A stretch of 64,000 nt of DNA from Sugiyamaella lignohabitans (taxonomy: Eukaryota; Ascomycota; Dipodascomycetes; Dipodascales; Trichomonascaceae). Location of the stretch: positions 1,674,001 through 1,738,000 of the forward strand of contig NC_031673.1 in the NCBI RefSeq assembly GCF_001640025.1, given 5' to 3'. Below the pieces are notes generated by a model. The model was given only the letters and a program-made list of their open reading frames with translations, had not been told where the DNA came from and did not search any database. Position numbers and translations under genes: made by a program. Positions 48,533 to 59,440 of the stretch are shown here, piece by piece (within the stretch, counting starts at the first letter, position 1; every line of letters starts with the position of its first letter).

Positions 48533-51500
48533 TTAGGTACAGTACCACTCAGCAAAAACGCTCCAGGCATTTCCGCTGTCGGCCAGCACCAGTCCACGCC
48601 AGGTACCAATTTCCGAGCACTTAACAGAGGCCTCCCAGGTGCCGTGGACATGACCATTTCCATCAGCAAGGTGCATTTTTGTTATTCGTCCTGATGGAGA
48701 TTGCACACCCAGTTTGACACGAGCGAAACCAGACCCTGAAGTGATCCCGCCAGATGGGTGTTGTTTTATCGAGAACATATAAGTGTTTCCTTCCAGCAGC
48801 TTTTTACATTGTGGCTGCTTCACATAGAGATCTTGTCGTTTACAGTGAGGAGTTGGGTGACGGGTGACCAATTCAAGAGGTGCGTTTTCTCCAGTGTGGG
48901 TGATGGCAATAGAATATGCCATTCCAAGTGTGTTACGACTGATAGACTGTAAACTGCCACGTTCTCCAACGTAGATGTTGAGAACGCCCTGTCGGTAAGG
49001 TTCAGGTAAGTATCCTTTGATGCGGAAGAGTCTCCTGTTGCCTTCCCAGTAGGCTTGAGCAAGCCCGGGAATCTTGACACAATCGTCGGGGTGGGCGGTA
49101 TTTCCCACTACGACTTCAGCCAAAAGTTCGATTCCGTGCTGAACAGAGAGTGTTAGCTCAGCAATCTCCAGATTGTTCAGCCTTGTTAGACCTGTGTGGT
49201 AGTCTACAAGCTTGACGTCGTATTTGAACAGTTCGGGTCCAGCTATGGGTAGAGCAAGTGCATCTTGAGGTTCCAGTGGTGGAACAATAAACTGGTCTTC
49301 CTTGGCACATGGGACATGTGTGTAAATCAAGTCCATTGGACGTGTCATGAAGTAGAAGTGATTGATGCGAAGTACGGAAGATGCTGATCTAGAAAAGGCG
49401 TCAGGCTCGATTCTGTAGTAAGAATCCCGGTTGCCAAAAGATGGGTTAGCCAATGTCACATCGAGCATACGCCATTCGTTATCGACAATAACAGCATTCC
49501 AATAGTGGTTGGGTTTGACGACACCGCTATCAAAGACCTCCCCTGGAGCTTTAAGATGGCCCTTTATAATTTCACAAGGAATTTCCAGTGCATCGCACAT
49601 GGATTTGACACAGTACGCAAGTTCTTGAGAAGTGGCTTTCTTGGTTTGCATGAGCCTGGAGAAGCTTGATACATCGACATCATCATGAGGTAACGCCTGT
49701 TCCCAAGTGAATTTAGAAGCACACAGATCAAACACAGCTCGGACTCGTTCTATGTCGTATTCGAATTGTCGTCCAATTCGACTACTAGCAAATACAGCTG
49801 GTGTCATCAATTTCGGCCATGAAGATAAAGCACCGATGATTTCATCGACTCTTGAAAAGTCTTGCATGGCTATATCCCTTTTTCCTTCTCCTTTAGTAGG
49901 TCCTCCAAGAGTTTCATTGCCCTGTACTTGAGCAAGAATTTTTAATGGTTCTCTGATGCTAATTCCATGCAATTCTAATTGAAGCCTGCGTTGTTCAGCT
50001 TCATTTGTAGTTATAGTGTTTGAACGATGGATGTCTCTTCGTGCCTCCATCCACATAGCACTTTGAGAGTCTGATGGTTTCCCTCCAAATGTGGCAGAGA
50101 TACCACCCTTTATCAAAGCAATACCAGACACTCTCTTGAGTGAGTTACGGAAGTGGCTAGATGACGATGCTGTTGACTTTCTCGAAGCATGGGACTTTGT
50201 TCTTTTTAAAGACATTGATTCCACCATCGAGTTCTCCCGGAATGATTCCGACACCTCGGAGTCATTGTCGACATTGGATGAGTTGAAGAATTTTTTCAAA
50301 AATCCCGCTGACTTTCTAAATTTCAGAGACTTGGCTTTAGTGTCTACGATTGGGCGTTTGGCATCGGGCAAGCTGACAGGAGTATCATCCATGAAGTCTG
50401 ACATAAACCCTGAAGATCTGGAATCACTAGACGTCGTTGAGACTGTACTGGCCCTGATCATTGAGCTGGCAGGCACATAGCTACTATTTTCATTGGACAC
50501 TGACGAGCTCATTTGGCTGAATGTAGTTGGTGCTGTACTATGAGAAATAATAGACAAGCTGTTTGTGTTTACTGATGAATTAGTGCTGTGGCCGGTATCA
50601 GCTCTTCCGATTTGCCAGGCAGTTTGAGTGACACTGCTTTCTGTAGCGATGTTATCATATGAAGTTGGATCATAAGGTATGTATCCATCGTCGTCTTCAT
50701 AAGATTGCGTAGTCTGACTGTATTGGCTCTGGCCCAGATTCATTCTGGAAAATCGCTCGCTTAGTGGGCTATGATCAATGCTGGTACCGACCATTTTGGA
50801 GCGAGCTGATTTTGTGATTGTGGCAGAAAGGCTTTCGTCATCGTCATCAAATCCGTTGTGCGAAGATACCATGGACGTGCTTCTAGACATATCGTCCAAA
50901 TTATCTAGACTCTCCATAACGTCATCCATGGCACTTCTCAAAGGAGAGGGGGTACGATCCAGATTCAGCGAGTGTCTACTAGAAGAGTTATGAGGAGGAG
51001 TTACCGATGTCGAATTCATTCTTGAAACTGGAACTGAATGCTGAGGAGGCACTGGTGGTGGTGCCTGGTTATGTTCATAGTCGTCATCGTACTCATCGTC
51101 AGAATACGGTTCTTCTTCCGAGTCGTAGTTGTCGAATGAACGGTTTCCAGAATAATCTTGACCGGGGTGGTATGAATGATGCTGTTGTTGTTTTGTCTGT
51201 GAAAAAGAGTTTTCTCTTGATGGGACAAAGCTGGGTGTGTAACTACCATCGCTGCTGTCGCTATAATCATAGTCGTCTTCAGGAGGAGGGGGTTGAGGAT
51301 GTGTCGAATACTGGGACTGAGAATCTCTTGTTTGAAAGTTTGTGCTACTTGCAATTGAAGAGAATCTACTAATCGACGAGCTGCCACGACTCAGTTCAGC
51401 TGTGAGATCTTGTAGTATAGCTTCCCTACTCTTGAGTTCGTTTCTGCTGCCAGAACGGCTTATATTCTCAGCATCATGTTCTCTAATAAAACTGGATCGA

Positions 51501-52014
51501 GTCAGTGATTTCATCGAGGCAGCATCACCATTATATCTCATTCCATTCCATGGACTGTCTGGACCAGGAGAAACACTTTTACGGGATACACTTGAACGGC
51601 ATCTGACAGTCGAGTTGAGTCCAGGACTGGGTTCTCTGGAGATGCTATTCCGACTCAGCACAGAATGAACAGACTGTTTCGAATCTTGTCTTGTAGGCTG
51701 CTTGTTTTCTGGGGGAGGCGTAGTTTTATCCTCTACAAACTCAACAAAGTTGCAGGGGAACAATCCCACCATTTTGTTTCTACGAAGCTTTCCCAGCCAC
51801 CAGTTGCCATCTCCAGTGTTCAGGACCTCTATAATATCACCCTCAATAAATCCCAAGTCACCTGTACTGTTAGAATCCAACCAAACAACCTCCAAACAAC
51901 ATCAACATTGCTTTACCAAACCACATCCAACTACTTACGCTTCTCCTCTCCCGACCAAGAGTAGACAGCTCGAACCCATTTAGGGATTCCTGGCGGTAGT
52001 GCACTTGTCGCCAT
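48533..52014 (-). CDS. CYK3: Cytokinesis protein Cyk3 (SH3 and transglutaminase-like domains)
   Basis: There are two exons on the minus strand, 51939-52014 and 48533-51861, giving 1134 residues. The 77-nt intron has donor GTAAGT, branch TCTAAC and acceptor CAG; it splits the SH3 domain, and splicing restores AVYSWSGEEKRDLGFIEGD. Cyk3 acts at the bud neck in septum formation with Hof1 and Inn1. The SH3 domain is at about 10-70. Residues 75-660 are mostly disordered, rich in Ser, Asp and Tyr. The transglutaminase-like core is around 760-830 (SQELAYCVKSMCDALEIPCE, then PNHYWNAVIVDNEWRMLDVT). The nucleophilic cysteine position reads Ser, so it is probably a non-catalytic member, as is usual for Cyk3. 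A beta-rich C-terminal domain follows. No GC-rich repeat is in this short intron. Confidence 0.95.
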
Positions 52015-52519
52015 CTTCAATTGCCAGTCAGAAAAAAAACTTCCTCTGGACTAGTCACTCTCAATTCCAAACTCCGGAGATATTCACTACCACTGATATG
52101 TGTTTTGAATTTGTCCTTGGTTCAAAGTATTTTTTTTACGTTAAAGTTCAACAGGAGAATGTACACAAAGAATGTGGCCCATTCGCTGTCCAGGAAAACG
52201 GTTCAAAAAAATGCACTATTCGTCCAACTGACACTTGTCAACGAATCCAATCAATCACAATCGTATCGAGCAGTTTTACAAAGTTAACGTCAGAAAGGTG
52301 ACTATCAACGAAGCTAAAAATGTGAATCTCATCAACATGCAACATTGCATGTTCACCCCGATCCCTTCCTCATTAGGCACCAAATAAATAAATAGATCGA
52401 GATTTGCCGGTCACATGATCTCCACACCCTCAATGGGGCATTTCAAACCCGGACATGAACTGCGAAACAGAACAATGTTTCAGCGACCTGAAAACTGAAA
52501 ACAAGTGGTTTGTCTGTTT

Positions 52520-52574
52520 TGCCTCCGGCGGCTGGGGCTCCGCCCCAGACCCCGTGGTGCTCGCTTCGCGAGCG
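52520..52574 (+). repeat. Single GC-rich repeat arm
   Basis: A plus arm with the GCTCGCTTCGCGAGC hairpin variant, as at 12359. Confidence 0.9.
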
Positions 52575-52832
52575 TCTGGACCCTTTTTCCCGGTTCTGTG
52601 CCCCTCGGGGGTTAAAACAGGGCTAATTGACAGCTCATTTGTTATCTAAACCGTTCAATTTAGTGCATTTGTTCTGCTAGAGGATTATCCAGCAGAAATA
52701 ATAGAATCGAATCAAAATTTTCGTACTTTGTGTCATCCCCGGTACCGATTAGAGACCATAAACTGTCAGATCAAGAGACAAAAAATCAATTCGAGTACCC
52801 CATTTTTATAACAAAACAGGCTCCCTACGCCG

Positions 52833-52881
52833 CTCACGAAGCGAGCACAACGGGTCCGGGCAGAGCCCGCCGCCGGAGGCA
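52833..52881 (-). repeat. Single GC-rich repeat arm, degenerate
   Basis: A minus arm with GCTCACGAAGCGAGC and a shortened core (GGGCAGAGCCC). It may once have formed a 360-bp inverted pair with the 52520 arm. Confidence 0.8.
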
Positions 52882-53080
52882 CAGTCACCCCTTCAGGGTC
52901 CAGGCGCAGGGGCGTGCATGCAATGTTCTTATCGCGGCTATGATTCGGATCTGCTGCTTATCACATGCGATTTTATAGAGTCTGGCAAATCATTAGTACT
53001 GCAGAGTTAGTTAGTTCTTTGACAGCATAAGGTTCCTGATATTTTGGCTTTTTATTTTACATTTCGAGTGTAAAAGGGCT

Positions 53081-55965
53081 ATGAACAAGGTGAGTGATTT
53101 ATTCGAAGTGGTCAGGGTCCATGGCTGGCACGTGGCGGGAGTGTTGCGGGCATCACTAACAGGTGGCAATAGGAGTATTTATTCAGCTTCGGCAAGAGTA
53201 AACATAATCGGAAGAAGAAAAATATATCTCCAAAGGGTACTCCGAACCATTTACATACAAGTGATTTGAATCCTGGAGAGCCGGGTACGGTACCGGCGTC
53301 AACTAAGTTAACATCGACCAGTGATCGCGATCTTTCAATTCAGTCTTCGCCTGGTGGTTCCAATATTTCTACGGAATTGGCAGTGGATAATACTGTTTAT
53401 GGAGGGTTTAGTCCGAAAGTCTCGGATTCGAAGGTGGCCTCGATTTCTTTATCTACACAGCCGGTATCAGGGGTCGTGGGTAAAATGATTGGAGGCAAGT
53501 CCCGTCTGTGGTCTAACTCCACGGGAGGAGAGGATGATTCAATTAAGAAGAAAGGAAGGAGAGAAGCACAAGAGGTCGTTTCTGTTGGTGATAATAGTAC
53601 TGAGGAGTCGAATAATGTGTCTAGATGTCCTGAAACAGGTGCTCTGGGGTCGCAGTCTAAGTCTGATTCTACGACTGAACCACCGAGTGGTCAATCTGCC
53701 TCGGGTGATGTAAATTTAGAAGGTGGCCTTAATATCACGATGCAGCCGGGTGGAGAGCACAAATCAAGTAGTGATAATGTCACTGTTGGTCCTAAGACTG
53801 CTGATGTCACTGCTAATGTCAACATTCCAGTACAAAAGAATCCCAAGCCGCCAGAGAGTCCAGCATCGCTATCTACGGCATGGTATTCTTGGGCTTGGGC
53901 GTCTTCTGCACCAAAAGAATCCAAGAGCAAAGATGGTAATGATAGTATAGCCACCAGTAATGGCAGTAATGATAATGATGATGATAATAAACGGGATACA
54001 AAGGGTACTAATGATGATGCTACTACTGAGACTAATTATAATAGAGGCGACATTACTGTTTCTAATGGTCGAAACCGGCAGGATCCTGCTATTACCTCTG
54101 AATCACACCAGCAATTTGAAGTAAAAGAGTCGGAAGACAACTCCGTTTCAAATACACCTCATACTAGATCTGACTCATGGTATACTAGTATTTGGAGTTT
54201 AGTAGGATCAAATTACTCGACAACCACAAGCGATCCGAAAACTGACGAACGAAGATTAGATAAACCATCTGATAATACTTCAGATAAGCGGACCGAGGAT
54301 ATCTCCTCAGACAAACTACCTACGTATTCGACCCCTCCTGATAGGACCCCTTCTAGTATCTCAGACTCGGAGTCGCTTAAAGACCCAAATGTCATAGCTG
54401 GTCCTAGTGGTGACAGATCGTGGGCATTTTGGTTTCGAAGCTCAACAACATCTGATAAAAGCGCTGACAAGAACCAGAACGACCTATCAGAACAGGGTGA
54501 ATTAGCGATATCTGGGACCTCAACAGAAAGTCACCCCAGAACTGTTAAACGTACCGAGCATTCTCCAGGCCCAGAACCAGTAAATACACCTGTTATGGCT
54601 GATACAGGGTCATCACCATCTATTCCGGGCCAGACTTCTCGACAAGCTAACCAGCAAGAGCAATCTACTCAACCAGGTGAACCCGTTAATAAGAAACCTC
54701 GTAAGGTGATTCGACCAAACGTAGTCACTCCTTCCCTCGATGAATCATACCCTTTATATACGAACTCGATACGAATCAAGTCATCGCTGTCCAAATTTTC
54801 CGAGTACGTTTTCCCACGATTCCAGGATACGTTGAAAACCCAATATCATCAGCATCCGTATAGATGTGCCCCACACAAAATACAGCGGGTGGTGGTATTT
54901 GGAGTGCATGGGTATTTTCCAGCTAAAGTGGTACGTACATTTCTTGGCGAACCTACGGGTACATCAGTAAAATTTGCAAGAGAAGCAGCTGAGTCTGTTG
55001 CACGATGGGCTGATGAGAAGGGATACGATGTTCAGATTGAGGAGATAGCTCTTGAGGGAGAAGGAAGAGTGAGTCACCGTGTCGACAAGCTGTATCAATT
55101 GCTTATGAACTGGTTGCATTTGATTCGTGAGGCCGACTTTATTTATTTTGCAGCTCATTCACAGGGAACACCAGTGGCTGTTCATCTCCTTGCTCGGTTG
55201 GTCGAAGAGGGACATGTGGAAAACAAGCGACTGGCATTATTGGGAATGGCTGGTGTCTCGTTGGGGCCAATGGCAGGGCTTGACCAGAAGATTATCATGA
55301 GGGCCATTTCGTCTATAGAGAATGACTCATTGTTGGAATTGTTTGAGTTTCAGAAGCTTGAAAGCGTACAATCAAGGAAGTATTTAGAATCTTTGCGAGT
55401 GATTATTGCCCATAACACCAAAGTTGTATTTGTTGGATCGCTGGATGACCAGCTGGTCCCTCTATATTCGTCTATTTGCAGTCATGTTGCACACCCCAAT
55501 ATCTACAGGGCAGTTTACATAGACGGTGAAGATGTTGCACCTGGGTTCATTTCGAATCTGCTAACGATTGCTTTAAGGCTGAGGAATATCGGGTCTACAG
55601 ACCATGGAGTCATTCAACAACTATCTGGAGCACTTGCAGGAGCCATCACTGGAAAGGGCCACTCAAAGATATATAACGAGTCTCAAGTTTATGACCTGAC
55701 GCTTCGATACGCTCTGGAAACGACTGATGCGGGCCAAGGCGTTCCTGTCAAGGTAGAATCGGAATATGAGATCCCGAAGCCAAACCAAAACAACCCGTAC
55801 ATCCTTCCATGGGCAATGAGAGGACTGGTAAACGAGGCACGTATACGTACCGCATTCTCAGACAAGCTCCAAGAGCTCTACGAAGAATTCAACCAGTGGC
55901 GGCCTGAATCTAAGGTTCTCAAAGACGTCAAATACCGCCTCAGTCCGATTCAGTCGAAACTCTAG
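53081..55965 (+). CDS. MIL1: Mil1/YFL034W-like putative lipase
   Basis: Exon 1 is only nine bases (53081-53089, encoding MNK). A GTGAGT donor follows, then an 83-nt intron with branch CACTAAC and TAG acceptor, then exon 2 (53173-55965). The product is 933 residues. The open frame of exon 2 contains no ATG for a long way, which supports the micro-exon. Residues 1-480 are Ser/Asn/Asp-rich and disordered, with a KKPRKVIRPNVVTPS motif near 500. The C-terminal half is an alpha/beta-hydrolase-like domain: RVVVFGVHGYFPAKVVRTFL, a nucleophile elbow AAHSQGTPVAVHLL (Ser near 664), and LVPLYSSICSHVAHPNIYRA. S. cerevisiae Mil1 interacts with the adaptin Apm2 in vesicle traffic; transfer of that role here is inference. 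Confidence 0.85.
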
Positions 55966-56011
55966 CCACCTTTATTTAATACTACTATATTAATATCGTA
56001 CGGGTCTCGGT

Positions 56012-56148
56012 GTGCCTCCGGCGGCTGGGGCTACGCTCCAGACCCAATGGCCCCTACTTTGCAGGAGAGACTGGGATCCCCGAGCAACGACTCGAGCGCA
56101 GCGAGAGGAGCAGCGGGGTCTGGGGCGGAGCCCCAGCCGCCGGAGGCA
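56012..56148 (+). repeat. GC-rich composite repeat in a convergent gap
   Basis: The left arm (56012-56067) is decayed (GGGGCTACGCTCCAG; CCCCTACTTTGCAGGAG). The right arm (56088-56148, CTCGAG type) is nearly perfect. It occupies 137 of 197 bp between the convergent stop codons of MIL1 and the coiled-coil gene. Confidence 0.92.
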
Positions 56149-56162
56149 CCAGTGACTATTTA

Positions 56163-57584
56163 TTAAATACGGAAGATCTTTCGAATACCGTCGTTTCGCG
56201 ATTTCAGAGGGCTGATTTCTTTGCCGAAAATGGATGGTGTAGTGTTGGAGTTGACGCGTTTGAACTGCGAGCCTGGGTTGTCCGGATCGTCTTCATCAAA
56301 GATGTTGACGTTGGCTTTGAGTTTTCGCTTGCGTTTTGCTTTGCCAGCCTCGGGTTGAGCTGAGGTGGCATCAGCCAGTTTGGAGTCTGCGTCTTCGTCC
56401 TCGCTGTCGTCGAATAAAGAAATTTTCTTGTTGCCCTTTTTGGTGGTTGCTGTGAACGAGGTTTCGCCTTGGAGACTGGGTCGGGGCTTTCGTTTAACAG
56501 GAGCTGTGCTTTGGGGAGCAGGACTAGCTTTATCTGTGTTGGAAGTGATTGGTGATGGTTCGGAAACTTCAGTTGTTGTTGGAACATGAGAAGCAGGAAC
56601 AGGTGAGAACAGAGGTGAACCGGATAAGTTAGCAGGTTCAGCAACCGGCTGTTTGGCTGGTTCGACTGGGATTTTTGCTGTATTATTTGCATCAGAATCG
56701 GATTTTACTGATAGGCTTCCGGGTATCGATGGAGTAGGCAGGGAAAATGAGTTGGCAACATGGACGGAAGGTTTACTGATTCCATTGGCTCTGCTGATTT
56801 TTTTAGATGCTGCTGACAGGGTAGAGCTTTTAAGAAGAGAAGATGCTGTTTTGGATGTATAAAGTTCTCGTGGTCTTGCAGGAGAAAAGGAAGGTGGTGC
56901 AGAGGGGCTCAACAAGCTTGCCGAGTTGTCATATTTTGTGGGACTGAGCGCGAATGATGAGCCAGATAATGTGTTGGAACCACTGGAGGGGAGTCTGGAA
57001 CTGGTTGAAGCTTTTGCTAGTTTAGATTTTAAAGATTCCAGTTTGGATTCAAGTACCGATTTCTGATTGGCATACTGAGATTTGAGTTTCTCCTTTTCAC
57101 GGATTTCTTTCTCGGTGGCAGCCTTCTGTCTATTAACCTGAGATTTGAGCTCGTTAATTTCAAGTTTTAGGGTCTTTTCGCTGGATAACAGATTGGACTT
57201 GTCACTGTCAATTCTCAGAGCATTTGATTTTTCTCGGTCAAGTTGGATCTGTAGGTCACTGATTTGCTTCTCGAGTTTCTTCTTCTCCGAAAGAGACTGG
57301 TTATTGGTTTGTGCTTGTTTCTTAGTACCTTCCAATTCAGACGTGACTCTGTTGAGATTTCTTTCCATGTCAGAGATCACTGAATTAAACTGGTTTTTCT
57401 CTTCTTCTGCCTGAAAGAAGATGCGGTTTATGATATTCGACACCTGATCCTCGATCTTTTGTTGGTAGGCATATTCCGCCACGACCTGGCTTATTTCCAG
57501 ATTTCGAAGAGAATCTTTTCTTTCCAGATCATTATAACTCTCAACAGCCTTTATATAGCTGTAAACAGCCTGTGAAACGCTCAT
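56163..57584 (-). CDS. Coiled-coil protein of unknown function
   Basis: I chose ATG 57584 (MSVSQAVYSYIKAVESYNDL), giving 473 residues; the longer open frame begins with TTG. Residues 1-60 are helical. About 60-210 form a long coiled coil rich in Lys, Glu, Leu and Gln with heptads (EKKKLEKQISDLQIQLDREK, KLKSQYANQKSVLESKLESL). About 215-400 is a Ser/Pro-rich linker with many SP and TP sites, which suggests phosphorylation. The C-terminal 60 residues hold basic clusters (KRKLKANVNIFDEDD) and a compact end, IFGKEISPLKSRNDGIRKIF, that looks like a short binding motif. The layout resembles spindle, kinetochore or nuclear-envelope proteins, but I cannot assign a family. Confidence 0.7.
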   Translation of the reverse strand: MSVSQAVYSYIKAVESYNDLERKDSLRNLEISQVVAEYAYQQKIEDQVSNIINRIFFQAEEEKNQFNSVISDMERNLNRVTSELEGTKKQAQTNNQSLSEKKKLEKQISDLQIQLDREKSNALRIDSDKSNLLSSEKTLKLEINELKSQVNRQKAATEKEIREKEKLKSQYANQKSVLESKLESLKSKLAKASTSSRLPSSGSNTLSGSSFALSPTKYDNSASLLSPSAPPSFSPARPRELYTSKTASSLLKSSTLSAASKKISRANGISKPSVHVANSFSLPTPSIPGSLSVKSDSDANNTAKIPVEPAKQPVAEPANLSGSPLFSPVPASHVPTTTEVSEPSPITSNTDKASPAPQSTAPVKRKPRPSLQGETSFTATTKKGNKKISLFDDSEDEDADSKLADATSAQPEAGKAKRKRKLKANVNIFDEDDPDNPGSQFKRVNSNTTPSIFGKEISPLKSRNDGIRKIFRI

Positions 57585-57952
57585 TTTCGAGATACTTGTA
57601 GACAGGAAATTGCAATGCAACTTACACTACAAACATCTTTCTTCGCAGACTTTTGTTTACATGCACGAAAATGCGCGTCTAGCCGCGTGATCTCCCGAAG
57701 AATGTTGTTTTTCTATGAACATTTAACGCTATCAAGCAGTTATCGAGAAATCATTGAATAGCTTCTTATACAAATAAAACAGACGATTCTGTCAATTCAA
57801 ACTGTTCGAGCAACGTTATTTTTGGGATTAGTGAATCAGGCCGGATTTTTAAGGTCAGATTCAGGTTCTCTGTCAGATGAACTACAGGGTTCACCCGTCT
57901 TTCGATCTTTAAATAAGTTTCAACAGTCGCTTCTGTATATTTAAATCTCAAC

Positions 57953-58167
57953 ATGGCATTCTACGATCCTCTGAAAGATTTACAAGATCTTTTGGACCCT
58001 GCAGATGCTTTAACACGTTCTGAGTTAGAATACATCTGGGATATCTGCATAGGGTAAAGGCTGAACGTGACGCGTCTTAATTTATTCATGCATATTTCAG
58101 ATCGCGTCTAATCGGCGATCTCAGAAATAAATATTATATATATATACCGATATCACTTGCACTTTGA
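57953..58167 (+). CDS. Possible small spliced ORF, 55 residues
   Basis: Exon 1 (57953-58053) encodes MAFYDPLKDLQDLLDPADAL and continues to IWDICIG. A GTAAAG donor and TTTCAG acceptor (intron 58054-58100, 47 nt) would extend it by SRLIGDLRNKYYIYIP and more to a stop at 58167. The N-terminal half has protein-like composition. The donor is non-consensus and no CTAAC branch motif is present, unlike the other introns here. Alternatively it is an unspliced 34-codon ORF, an upstream ORF in the CDT1 leader, or chance. Confidence 0.3.
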
Positions 58168-58291
58168 GGTAAGCTTTTTGCAGAACAATCTCTACACGAA
58201 AATAAAATTCACATTCATTTCTATCACTCTCTTTTATTAACACATCTGTTTTGTCAAGTTTAGTTCCTCACTTTCATTAATCTATTCTACT

Positions 58292-59137
58292 ATGACATCC
58301 AAAAAGACGACTTCTCTCGTTCAGGTTTTCAAGTCAATCGACGCGTCCTTTATCTTCTACTATGCTACCAGCAATTCCAATACTATGACATTTGCCAAGC
58401 TAAAGACTCGAGTTGCTCATCAATCTCGTATGACTCTTCAATTAGCACATCTTAGTCAAATCAAGGCCATTTATCCTTCGGCTTACAACATTGATACAAG
58501 TTACGTGGATCACAATGACTATCTTATCAGTGCCCCAATGGTCATCCAAAACGCTAAACAAAGACTAGCAAAGTTTGAGCAGCTTTTGAATAATGTTAAC
58601 AACACAGACAATTCGGCCAGTGAGTTACCACTTGCTGACTTATCATCATCCAGACTGAATAGAAAGAGACCGAGTTCAGATCGATTAGAATCGCTTCGTA
58701 AGAAGTCAGTTAGTAACATTGCAAATCAGAATAAGATGAAACAAGCTGTGCCAAAGACGTCATACGCGAATCTGCTCGAAAAGATCCGTGCAAAGCAGAA
58801 ACTTAACGAATTAACTCCACGATTGTCTGAAGAGGAGAAGCGCCAAAAATTCATTACCGGGCAATTAGAAAGTGTATCAGCAGTGCTATTAGGAATGTCC
58901 AATGACTCTTCACAGGTATCCGTCAGTTATTCTCTTCCATTCCTTATCACCAAACTCAAAGACAGTCTTCGATGCAAGCTAAGTGCACAAGACGCTGAGA
59001 GTGCCATAGTATCACTGGCAGCGAAACTACCTCAATTCTGTTCAGTAGTGGAAGTTGGTAAAGTGCGAGCCGTGAAAATCAGTCACAACACAAGCTTGGG
59101 ACACATCCGCCAACAGCTGGCCTGTCCACCCGTTTGA
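58292..59137 (+). CDS. TAH11: DNA replication licensing factor Cdt1-like
   Basis: This 281-residue protein resembles Cdt1, which loads the MCM2-7 helicase at origins. Residues 5-90 match the winged-helix domain pattern: SLVQVFKSIDASFIFYYATS, MTFAKLKTRV, and QLAHLSQIKAIYPSAYNID. A basic Ser/Lys-rich linker follows (about 115-165). Residues 180-275 form a second winged-helix-like domain (EEKRQKFITGQLESVSAVLL; LRCKLSAQDAESAIVSLAAK), like the MCM-binding C-terminus. It is much shorter than animal Cdt1 or S. cerevisiae Cdt1 (Tah11), so it is a minimal form. An upstream exon cannot be excluded. The assignment rests on pattern recognition, not alignment. Confidence 0.65.
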   Translation: MTSKKTTSLVQVFKSIDASFIFYYATSNSNTMTFAKLKTRVAHQSRMTLQLAHLSQIKAIYPSAYNIDTSYVDHNDYLISAPMVIQNAKQRLAKFEQLLNNVNNTDNSASELPLADLSSSRLNRKRPSSDRLESLRKKSVSNIANQNKMKQAVPKTSYANLLEKIRAKQKLNELTPRLSEEEKRQKFITGQLESVSAVLLGMSNDSSQVSVSYSLPFLITKLKDSLRCKLSAQDAESAIVSLAAKLPQFCSVVEVGKVRAVKISHNTSLGHIRQQLACPPV

Positions 59138-59321
59138 TAACGCGATTCGCCCGTCACTATTTATTGCATCTCAAGACCATTATTTAGCATCATATAAAAT
59201 ATCTGATTACCATCAGACTGCATACACTATTAACCACAGTAATAACTACAGTTCTAATATATAGTTTTTTATAAAACATAACCATTCACATCGAGCCTTT
59301 AGTGAATGACGGTCCAAGCCT

Positions 59322-59376
59322 CTCCTGCGAAGCAGGAGCAATGGGGTCTGGGGCGGAGCCCCAGCCGCCGGAGGCA
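59322..59376 (-). repeat. Single GC-rich repeat arm in a convergent gap
   Basis: A minus arm with the CTCCTGC/GCAGGAG hairpin, between the convergent stop codons of the CDT1-like and F-box genes (303 bp apart). Confidence 0.92.
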
Positions 59377-59440
59377 GAGGTCGCATCAGATAAGAGAAAA
59401 TAAATATTATTTACAAAAATGAAAAATGCTAAAAGTCGTT

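Larger units (their letters stand above)
52015..53080. other. Divergent region between CYK3 and the MIL1-like gene
   Basis: No gene is supported in these 1.07 kb. It contains two repeat arms (52520-52574 and 52833-52881) and otherwise AT-rich sequence. A TCACATGA occurs near 52412. Confidence 0.5.
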
